Part shown: positions 19,101 to 24,767 of the stretch, piece by piece
Position numbering within the stretch: the first letter of the stretch is position 1
Layout of the letters: each line of letters begins with the position of its first letter
Source of the DNA: Burkholderia sp. S171
GTDB taxonomy: Bacteria; Pseudomonadota; Gammaproteobacteria; Burkholderiales; Burkholderiaceae
Length of the DNA stretch: 43,021 nt
NCBI RefSeq assembly: GCF_009766085.1
Contig: NZ_LMUF01000048.1
Coordinates: 136,047-179,067, forward strand
Direction of reading: 5' to 3'
The notes under the pieces: model-generated
Seen by the model: only the letters and a program-made list of their open reading frames with translations
What the model was told of the DNA's origin: nothing
Databases searched by the model: none
Translations under genes and position numbers: made by a program

Positions 19101-19250
19101 GCGGGCGATCGCTGCACCCGCCGCTGGCGCCCACGCCGGAGGCGACCATTCAATGCTGCCGAAAACCGGCCGCAAAATTACCATGATGAGGTGGAACAGG
19201 CCGCGCAGCAAACGCAGCGGCAGGACAAACAGAAATCGCAGAATATCCAT
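13194..19250 (-). CDS. Bacterial alpha-2-macroglobulin with thioester motif (YfhM-like)
   Basis: This 2018-residue envelope protein is a bacterial alpha-2-macroglobulin, thought to trap attacking proteases at the periplasmic face. It starts with a membrane anchor (about residues 54-74) after a basic cytoplasmic N-terminus, and has no lipobox. A long series of macroglobulin domains follows, then the thioester site C1509-S-E-Q1512 (bases 14715-14726), and a C-terminal receptor-like domain. Two low-complexity inserts rich in Asp, Ser, Asn and Gln sit at about residues 565-612 and 1897-1940. E. coli YfhM is near 1650 residues, so this version is enlarged. AAGGGA just upstream supports the ATG at 19250. 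The pbpC partner next door is thought to repair the wall when protease damage occurs. Confidence 0.94.
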   Translation of the reverse strand: MDILRFLFVLPLRLLRGLFHLIMVILRPVFGSIEWSPPAWAPAAGAAIARRPRRFVGAVLGAALLAIAAWAGWHWYVNRPKPVEPERITFVVGVPAVTDYEQADGGPKITVHPLEVNFSRSAAPIELVGKTVTKGITMTPALKGEWNWADDHTLRFVPAADWPIGVHVEVDFNIRQAFAPHVLMADNHLAFDLPPFAVKTSNAEFYQDPRNALAKKTIMAVSFNYPVDTAQFEKRISLAMSGSDGKFNMPLKFTVTYDASKLNAWIHSQPLDLPRDDGAVQLTLDSGVRSSRGGAGTKDPLQSMVRVPGLYSLAVKSVSPTLVDNDRYEPEQVVVTEISGAVRGSDLNGLIKAWVLPKRKQGVDQNDDEPPYEWDSADVSETVLRQSQPLALGLVPTENEYEELQSFKFRAEPGQRVYVRIASGLKSFGGYTLGKPSIQTFTVPDYPKLLRFMADGSLLSLRGSKRISVVSRNLSGMQLEIGRVLPDQLQHLVSFNQGTYTQPDLGYAFSEDHIVERFEQKRVFPKAGPGKAHYEGVDLGQYLKDGKRGVFLLHLSAYDPVAEKKKADKAAQARDQGASSDPSASDGSDDSNADANSDSSDADGQSPTDTRMIVITDLGMLVKRALDGSQDVFVQSIRTGQAVGGATVSVLALNGQTLYTQESTADGVVHFPTFKGLDHEKKPLLYVVKKDDDLSFLPVGGQDRQLDFSRFDVGGERNPTSEGQLSSYLFSDRGIYRPGDLFHIGLIVRAASWAHSPSGVPLQAEVVDPRGITVKRMPVAVDDSGFSELSYTTSDTAPTGAWTVNLYIVKNGKTDAPIGSTTVQVKEFLPDRMKVEAKFSQQVAEGWVKPDQLKGLVEAQNLFGTPAADRRVEASLTLRPVWPEFRSWQNYHFFDVRRAKEGYTTNLQDGKTDDKGHAEFDLDLKKYADATYQLYFLTKAYEAEGGRSVAANVQALVSSDDWLVGYKAADDLAYVKRGSPRAVRLIAINPQVKSIELKDLKAQLVERRYVSVLTKQDSGVYKYDSRLKEVPVSESPLTIPVSGLDYTLPTDKPGNYALIIRTADRTEVNRVEYSVAGDANVSRSLDRNAELQINLSKHDYAQGEPVEIAIRAPYAGSGLITIERDKVYAHAWFHADTTSSVQHITVPAGFEGNGYINVQYIRDPSSDEVFMSPLSYGVVPFSVNMDARRNPLTLDAPALVKPGQTVTFKLHAGHPTKVVVFAVDEGILQVGRYKLGDPLKFFFRKRMLEVGTSQILDLILPDFEKLMAMAAPGGDADDAIGSQLNPFKRKRDKPVVYWSGIVDVDGEKDVSYTVPDYFNGKLRVMAVSASPDLVGTIEAATTVRGDFVLSPNVPTTLAPGDEAEVSVGVANNLTGSGDKPVPVTVALVTGPQLQVLGAASQDLNLAQMHEGVATFRVKATETLGSGNLTFTARYGGKSAKQSLDLSVRPAAVYRAQVDIARVGANSNVDLPGLRKMYDAYASRDASISTVPVVLSQGLTSWLVNVQNYCSEQIVSAAVPRLVASKWPSVPALTRVLRPANGDPQQTNDQALAQMLDVLRSRQNSHGGFGVWSATPDAEPFVSAYAMHFLLEARDRGVAVPGDMLDAGNQYLHQFATDDSMDTLDLLRQRAYAVYLLTRQGNVTTNELAAVQKRLQEAFPNDWKNDLAAAWLAASYELLKQDKEANALIGGPQRKLERKDAASFEYGYYTDPLTRDASVLYLLSKYFPDRVKALSPQVMENIAGPLARNEFNTLSSAMTVLALDAYASTNAVGLDKLAISEVHADGSAKVISTLQGNLLQSGSWSAEASKLRFVNGSSTPAWRVTSQAGYDRGIPDKAIKNGLEIVRDYTGTNGKPLGKITLGEEIEVHVKIRATGDEGAANVAIVDLLPGGFEPVIEPPPPPSQTDGSNSEGDQGDQSNQSNQGNDNNSDASDAQAAPWRSPIGLASSTWQPDYADIREDRVVIYGTATPDVKEFVYRIKASNAGKFLVPPAFGESMYDRRIQARSPGGATLTVVRAP

Positions 19251-20078
19251 GCTTCCCTTGGTAGAGATAAGCGTGCGGCTTCTTATCCCCGGTTCTTTTT
19301 GCTTTAGCTATTATTCTTGGATTCGAGCTCATGCCACCGGCCAGCGCTACCGGCTAGCCGTGAACAACGTCGGTCGATCACTCATCCAGCTTCTCGCGCA
19401 GGAACGCAACGCGCTGCAGCGTCACTCCCGTCGCGCAATAAAAGGTGACCCGGTTTAATAACCTGAACCACGGATCAGCGCAACGGTCCCGACGCTAATC
19501 CGACAATTTTTGATAGATAGCCTTCACCATCGGCTGCCTGTGTCAGGTCGCCGAGCGAAAGCATGCGGTGCTGTTTGTTTTGAAATCATGGACACGGTCC
19601 ATCGTCCGAACAGGGGCTTTCGCTCCTCTTAGTGGACATATCCGATAAGCCGCTTACCTGCTCCGCTTGCAAATGAGCGCGCATTTAAAGCTCTGTCTCA
19701 TTCCTGGCGCCAATAAACGCGTTTTGAAAGCCTCAGCACAAGCCCTTTGTTGTCTGACGTCATTTAACATTAAAACGACATTGAATTGCGAGAACCCCGT
19801 CACAACATCAACCTCTGTCTGCGGTAAAGCCTAAAAAACCCACCAAATTAAAAGCTTGCAGAAGATATTACTGGTGTAAACGCTGATGCTTCGCGTATTG
19901 CGCGAGATAAGTCATCTGACATACGATGCGTTCACATTACTAACATAACTTACCGCTACGAATGTTGCGCGTTGTCATCGCGATCAGAACCGGTCGAATG
20001 AAGAACGCTGAACGTGCACGCAGTGGTCGCAGCCGGCCGAGAGCGGCTGAAAAAAACAACGAACGGAGACGGACCAAC
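19251..20078. other. 828-base intergenic region between divergent A2M and MFS genes
   Basis: No intact gene was found. It must hold the leftward promoter for the A2M-pbpC pair and the rightward promoter of the MFS transporter. At 19378-19465 the minus strand reads as about 26 GC-ending codons closing with a TGA (ending V-A-F-L-R-E-K-L-D-E), possibly the tail of a lost gene that I cannot identify. From about 19700 the DNA is AT-rich and regulatory in character. A TTGTCTGACGT at 19749-19759 is one base away from the TNGTNNNACNA pattern of FadR-subfamily GntR regulators, which often control sugar-acid genes, but no such regulator is encoded here. Confidence 0.4.
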
Positions 20079-21374
20079 ATGGCAATCAAATTAAGAGGGC
20101 TGCGCTGGTGGATGATCGGCCTGCTAACCCTCGGCACGGTCATGAATTATCTGGCGCGCAGCTCGCTGAGCGTCGCCGCCCCCACGGTCATGCAGGACCT
20201 GCATATCAGCACCGCCCAGTACGGCTGGATCACCGGCGCGTTCTTCGTGATGTATCCGCTTGGCGGCCCGGTAACAGGCTACCTCATGGACCGTATCGGC
20301 CTGCGCTTCGGGTTCCTGATCTGCGGCGTCGCGTGGTCGGTGGTGTGTATCGCCCACGGCTTTGCAAGCGGCTGGGTCGGCCTCTTCGTGCTGCGCGGTT
20401 TGCTCGGCCTCGCCGAAGCCTCGTTCATCCCGGCCGGCATGCGCATGGCCGCGTTCTGGTTCCCGGCGCGTGAGCGCGGGTTGGCGGCAGGCATTTTCAA
20501 CATCGGCACATCGATTGGCGCCATCGCCGCGCCGCCGCTGATCGCCTGGTCGATCCTCAAGTACAACTGGGAGATGGCCTTCGTCATCGCAGGCTGCCTC
20601 GGCCTCGTATGGGCCGTGCTGTGGATCGTCTTCTACCGGCACCCGAGCGAGCACAAGGCGCTTACTGCAACGGAAGCGGCTTATATCGTGGAAGGCGAAC
20701 ACGCCGAACTCTCCGACAACGGCGCCAAACCCAACCTTCGCGCGATCTTCAAGCAACGCAACTTCTGGGGCATCGCACTGCCGCGCTTTTTCGCCGATCC
20801 GGTGTGGACCACGCTCGTGTTCTGGATGCCCCTCTACCTGCATCAGGCTCGCGGTTTCGACCTCAAGGCCATTGCCATGACGGCATGGCTGCCGTTCGTG
20901 GCGGCGGACATCGGCTGCCTGATGGGTGGATCGATTTCGCTGTACCTCAACAAGCGCTTCAACATTGCCGTGATCAACGGCAAGCGCATCGTCTTCACGA
21001 TCGGCGCGGTGATCATGATCTCCATGGCAGGCGTGGGCTACGTGAAGGACCCGGGCACGGCGATCTTCCTGCTGTGCCTCGGCGGCTTCGCGCACCAGAC
21101 GCTTTCCGTCGCCGTCATTTCGATGTCCGCCGACTTGTTCCCGCGCCGTGAAGTGGCCACCGTTACGGGCTTTGCAGGACTGTCAGCGGGGCTCGGCAAC
21201 CTGATCTTCACGCTCGTGATCGGCGGACTGGTCGCGACCATCGGCTATGCACCGTTCTTCGTCGCGCTTGGCTTCGGCGACCTGATTGGCGTGGCCCTGC
21301 TGTGGACATTGGTGCGGCCGTCTCTCGTCAATCGCCGCGCGGACGCCAACCTTCCGAGTCCTGCCGGTGCCTAG
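20079..21374 (+). CDS. MFS transporter, anion:cation symporter family (sugar-acid type)
   Basis: This 431-residue protein has twelve predicted membrane helices. Its opening pattern (RWWMIGLLTLGTVMNYLAR then SLSVAAPTVMQDLHIS, each within residues 8-45) is typical of the ACS family that imports hexuronates, galactonate or glucarate. The loop 2-3 motif D-R-I-G-L-R-F-G at about 73-80 fits the MFS signature. The ATG at 20079 follows ACGGAGAC. Helical regions and the N-terminal family pattern start there, although the frame is open 39 codons further upstream. It is 150 bases before an SMP-30 lactonase gene in the same direction, supporting a sugar-acid or sugar-lactone role. The exact substrate is unknown. 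Confidence 0.9.
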   Translation: MAIKLRGLRWWMIGLLTLGTVMNYLARSSLSVAAPTVMQDLHISTAQYGWITGAFFVMYPLGGPVTGYLMDRIGLRFGFLICGVAWSVVCIAHGFASGWVGLFVLRGLLGLAEASFIPAGMRMAAFWFPARERGLAAGIFNIGTSIGAIAAPPLIAWSILKYNWEMAFVIAGCLGLVWAVLWIVFYRHPSEHKALTATEAAYIVEGEHAELSDNGAKPNLRAIFKQRNFWGIALPRFFADPVWTTLVFWMPLYLHQARGFDLKAIAMTAWLPFVAADIGCLMGGSISLYLNKRFNIAVINGKRIVFTIGAVIMISMAGVGYVKDPGTAIFLLCLGGFAHQTLSVAVISMSADLFPRREVATVTGFAGLSAGLGNLIFTLVIGGLVATIGYAPFFVALGFGDLIGVALLWTLVRPSLVNRRADANLPSPAGA

Positions 21375-21524
21375 CGCGCGGTCACGGTGCGTGGGCAGGC
21401 GCGAACCGAATTGCATCGAACCGGCCGCCCTCCACTACGGCCCGACGCTCACCTTGAGCACCGCGCTTGGCCACGTCCGGGTGAGACTGCCCACATCAAT
21501 GAGCTGGCCGCTGAGACCCTCTTC

Positions 21525-22442
21525 ATGAACAACGTGCAACCCGAAACACTGGCGGTCGAACGCCTCGAAGGCGCGGATCAGGCGCCTTGCGAAGTGGGAG
21601 AAAGCCCCGTCTGGCGGGAACAGGAACAGGCGTTGTATTGGGTCGACATTCCCGCCCGCACGATCGCTCGGCTGGGCGTGGGCGAGGCCAGGCGGACCGA
21701 ATGGCGCTTGCCCGAAAAAGTGGCCTGCATCACCTTCGACCGTCACGGCACGGTGCTCGCCGGATGCGAGACCGGACTCTTCGCCGTGACGCTCCCGAGT
21801 GCGCCTGAAGCGAGCGTACGCAAGCTCGCCGCACCCGTTTTTCCGCTGCCGGGCATGCGCTTCAACGACGGCCGCTGCGATCGTCAAGGCCGCTTCTGGG
21901 CCGGCACGATGGTGCAGGACATGGCTGCCGCCAACCCGTCGGGCTCACTGTTCCGATACGACACCGACGGCGTGCTGTCAGCGCCTGTTGTCGACGGACT
22001 GATCGTGCAAAACGGACTCGCCTGGTCGCCGCAAGGCACGACCATGTATCTCTCCGACTCGCATCCGGCGCGCAGGCTTGTCTGGGCTTTCGACTACGAC
22101 GTCGATACCGGCGAACCGCGTAACCGCCGCGTCTTTGCCGACCTGAATCAGTTTGCGGGGCGTCCCGACGGCGCCGCTGTCGACACCGACGGTTGCTACT
22201 GGACCTGCGCAAACGACGCGAGTCTGCTGCTGCGTTTCACGCCTGACGGCCGGTTGGACCGGAGCATCGCGCTACCGGTCACGAAACCGTCAATGTGCAC
22301 GTTTGGCGGCTGCGAACTCGACACGCTCTTTGTCACATCGATTCGCCCGGCAAGCGGCGCGAACGAACACGATGGCCATTTGCTTGCGGTCCGTCCAGGC
22401 GTTCGTGGCGCTCCGGAATCCAATTACGCGGGGGTTCTATAA
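21525..22442 (+). CDS. SMP-30/gluconolactonase family lactonase
   Basis: This 305-residue beta-propeller protein belongs to the SMP-30/gluconolactonase/LRE family, which opens sugar lactones such as glucono-, galactono- or arabinonolactone to the acids. Divalent-metal ligands expected in the family are visible: E26 in G-E-S-P-V-W, N163 in Q-N-G-L-A-W-S and D215 in R-P-D-G. N114 in R-F-N-D-G is a substrate-pocket position. The ATG at 21525 is the first that gives a family-length N-terminus; no strong ribosome site is evident. It follows the MFS gene and is closed by a good terminator. The product would feed a cytoplasmic sugar-acid pathway not encoded in this window. Confidence 0.9.
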   Translation: MNNVQPETLAVERLEGADQAPCEVGESPVWREQEQALYWVDIPARTIARLGVGEARRTEWRLPEKVACITFDRHGTVLAGCETGLFAVTLPSAPEASVRKLAAPVFPLPGMRFNDGRCDRQGRFWAGTMVQDMAAANPSGSLFRYDTDGVLSAPVVDGLIVQNGLAWSPQGTTMYLSDSHPARRLVWAFDYDVDTGEPRNRRVFADLNQFAGRPDGAAVDTDGCYWTCANDASLLLRFTPDGRLDRSIALPVTKPSMCTFGGCELDTLFVTSIRPASGANEHDGHLLAVRPGVRGAPESNYAGVL

Positions 22443-22458
22443 GGATTACCAATGATTT

Positions 22459-22496
22459 TTCAGGCGATTCGGGAGACATCGCCTGAAGGTATTTTT
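22459..22496 (+). terminator. Rho-independent terminator after the SMP-30 gene
   Basis: TTCAGGCGAT pairs perfectly with ATCGCCTGAA over ten base pairs with a 9-base loop, followed within four bases by TTTTT. It lies 17 bases after the lactonase stop and ends the MFS-lactonase unit, so the porin has its own promoter. Confidence 0.85.
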
Positions 22497-22598
22497 CAGT
22501 CTGGACACAAGGCGCGAAGTTCGGAAAATTCATCACCCGATTTTTCGCCAAGTCATTTCATCAAGCAGGTTAGTTGAATAAGCAAGCAGGAAAAACCC

Positions 22599-22620
22599 GC
22601 GACGTTGCTGGCCACGTCGC
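22599..22620. promoter_or_regulatory. Inverted repeat in the porin leader
   Basis: GCGACGT and ACGTCGC are separated by TGCTGGCC and end 16 bases before the AGAGGAG ribosome site (22637-22643) of the porin gene. It may be an operator or a 5' leader hairpin that tunes porin translation. Confidence 0.4.
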
Positions 22621-22650
22621 AACCAGTAATACAACAAGAGGAGATAAATC

Positions 22651-23886
22651 ATGCAGTCACGTCACGCTAAGAAAACCGTCAAAAAAGCCGTCAACAAAGC
22701 GGTATTAATCAGCCTCGCCACCCTCGCCTCACCGGTCTTCGCTCAAAACAGCGTGACGTTGTACGGTATTGTCGATGACTCCATTTCATACCAGAGCAGC
22801 CAGACGTCGCTGGGTTCGAACAAGGGTGGACGCTCCAACATCAAGATGCTGTCTGGAATCTGGGCGGGCAGCCGCTTCGGCCTCAAGGGCTCGGAAGACC
22901 TGGGCGGCGGCACCAAGACCATCTTCCAGTTGGAATCAGGTTTTAATGCGGCCTCGGGCGGTCAACAATACACGAACGCGATGTTCGGCCGGCAGGCATG
23001 GGTAGGCTTGACCAACCCGGTCTACGGTACGTTCACCGCAGGCCGCCAGTACACGTCCTACTACACGCTGCTTTCGCCTTATAGCCCGACGACCTGGCTT
23101 ACCGGCGCCTTCGGCGCGCACCCGGGCGACCTCGACGAAATGGACACGATTTATCGAGCCAATAATTCGCTTGTGTACACGTCGCCGAAGGTGTTCGGAT
23201 TCACCGCCAGCGGTTCATATTCGTTTGCCGGCGTTCCAGGCAGCGTGAACCAGGGCTCGACGTGGAGCGGCGCGATCCAGTACCTCAACGGTCCGTTCGG
23301 GCTTGCCGCGGGTATCACCCGGATCAACAACTCGACCGCGGGCGGCGGCGCATTTGGCGCGGACTCGACCACCAATTCTGCGGGCCAGTCGGGGGTATCG
23401 GCGATCACGAACGGTTATCAGACCGCTCAGGCGCAGCAACGCATTGCCGTGACCGGCGGTTATACATTCACGCAGACGCTGGATATCTCCTTCTCGTACT
23501 CGAACGTGCAGTACATCCCGGGTATCAATTCGAGCTTCAAGACGACGGAGATCTTCAATACGGGTGGTGCCGTGCTGCACTGGAAGGCATTGCCGCTGCT
23601 CGACCTGGCTACCGGGTACAGCTATACGCGTGCGACGAAAGCCAACGGCATTACCAGTTCCGCGCAGTACCAGCAGTTCAACCTGTCCGAATACTATTCG
23701 CTCTCTAAACGCACTGGCCTCTATGCATTGCAGGCTTATCAGCGCGCGAACGGCAAAACGCTGGGGACGAGTGGCGCGAGCAGCATCATCAACGCAACCG
23801 CAACGGTTGGCGACGGTTTCCAATCCGCGCCGTCCTCCTCTCCCAGCCAGTTTGCTGCGGGCGTAGGCATCATCCACCGCTTCTGA
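22651..23886 (+). CDS. Outer-membrane porin (Gram-negative trimeric, Burkholderia type)
   Basis: This 411-residue protein is a classic beta-proteobacterial trimeric porin. The signal peptide is lysine-rich and hydrophobic, with cleavage predicted after V-F-A at 31. The mature protein begins with N-S-V-T-L-Y-G-I-V-D-D, the usual first beta strand. It continues with alternating strands such as GSRFGLKGSEDLGGGTK (noted near residues 70-86), the loop-3 region, and a last strand ending in phenylalanine (G-V-G-I-I-H-R-F), required for outer-membrane assembly. The start is supported by AGAGGAG. It has its own leader and terminator but lies beside the MFS and lactonase genes, so it may be the outer-membrane entry for the same sugar acids. 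Confidence 0.94.
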   Translation: MQSRHAKKTVKKAVNKAVLISLATLASPVFAQNSVTLYGIVDDSISYQSSQTSLGSNKGGRSNIKMLSGIWAGSRFGLKGSEDLGGGTKTIFQLESGFNAASGGQQYTNAMFGRQAWVGLTNPVYGTFTAGRQYTSYYTLLSPYSPTTWLTGAFGAHPGDLDEMDTIYRANNSLVYTSPKVFGFTASGSYSFAGVPGSVNQGSTWSGAIQYLNGPFGLAAGITRINNSTAGGGAFGADSTTNSAGQSGVSAITNGYQTAQAQQRIAVTGGYTFTQTLDISFSYSNVQYIPGINSSFKTTEIFNTGGAVLHWKALPLLDLATGYSYTRATKANGITSSAQYQQFNLSEYYSLSKRTGLYALQAYQRANGKTLGTSGASSIINATATVGDGFQSAPSSSPSQFAAGVGIIHRF

Positions 23887-23897
23887 TTGGTTGCGCT

Positions 23898-23935
23898 AAC
23901 GCGGTGCGCTGCTTAGGCAGTGCGCCGCGTTTTAG
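23898..23935 (+). terminator. Rho-independent terminator after the porin gene
   Basis: A 15-bp stem (AACGCGGTGCGCTGC against GCAGTGCGCCGCGTT, with two G-U pairs) closes a TTAG loop and runs into TTTTAGTCTT, 11 bases after the porin stop. It is placed between convergent genes; the T-run serves the rightward transcript only. Confidence 0.9.
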
Positions 23936-23987
23936 TCTTAAACCACAGCGCTAACAACTCATTGAACATGCTTCGGCAAGTGCCAAC

Positions 23988-24287
23988 TCAGCCGCTATTC
24001 GCCCGGCGACAGGCTGCCGCCACTTGCTGCGCAGCGTAGTCGTTCTCTATACCTTGCAGATTCTGCACAAGACAGATGCGATAGTTCTTCTCGTTGTTAT
24101 TGAGGAATGCGCTTTCCTTATAGAGCTTTCGACACGACGTGGTGATCAGGTCGGTCGCCAGTCTGCTCCTTACCCCTTTCAGCGATTGCATCACGCATTG
24201 GTTGAATGACGCATCTTCGTTAAATGCCATCGCCAGACCCGGAGCCGCAACCATTAACGTAATGAACGAGCAAATACCACGCTTCAT
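23988..24287 (-). CDS. Small secreted four-cysteine protein with duplicated motif
   Basis: This 99-residue protein starts with a signal peptide (M-K-R-G-I-C-S-F, hydrophobic to about residue 20, cleavage near A-M-A) and GGAGG four bases beyond the usual spacing. The mature chain of about 78 residues has exactly four cysteines, C31, C52, C72 and C93. Both pairs are spaced C-x20-C, and the two halves follow one pattern: C-x2-Q-x-L-x-G-x5-A-x7-C. This suggests an internal duplication making two helical hairpins, each with one disulphide. It resembles small four-cysteine periplasmic proteins such as those grouped under the VF_A0006 name, but that link is from memory and tentative. Function unknown. 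Confidence 0.75.
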   Translation of the reverse strand: MKRGICSFITLMVAAPGLAMAFNEDASFNQCVMQSLKGVRSRLATDLITTSCRKLYKESAFLNNNEKNYRICLVQNLQGIENDYAAQQVAAACRRANSG

Positions 24288-24767
24288 TTTTGTCCTCCCA
24301 TTTTTTTCCTTCAAGTAAAAGACCGCGCGGCATGACGCTCGATCCCGGCTCGCACGCACTCGCTCCAAGACAAGAATAAGTCCGCTGCGTCATTCGCTAG
24401 ATTTCAGGTTCGGCACTAAAACGGGCTCACAGTTCAACGCCCACTGCCTGTCTTCAAGATGTCTGGCTTGTCATGCTGCGCCGCAAAACAGACATCGATC
24501 CGTATTATTTTCCGCAAGCAGAATAGCCTCTAGAGAACCGGGTCCATCCTCCAGATCCTCCCCCGCGCCCTCGTCCGCCCTTGGCCTGGGAAGAGCCTCG
24601 GCCACGAAGCCGCCATCTGCCCTGTCCTCCGATACTCTTGCTATCCGCCTAAGTCGCGAGGGCGTAACATCATATTATTCGAGCAGCGGACACATTTACC
24701 GGGATAATCGGGTCAGAAAAAAGCCAATCGCGCCGATAACCAAGTACCTACCTATATTGCGCATGCC
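24288..24767. other. 480-base intergenic region before the GGDEF-EAL gene
   Basis: No gene, repeat or hairpin of note was recognised. The left side should carry the leftward promoter of the four-cysteine gene and the right side that of the GGDEF-EAL gene. The middle (about 24540-24660) is C-rich and purine-poor on the plus strand and shows no convincing coding frame on either strand. Confidence 0.4.
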
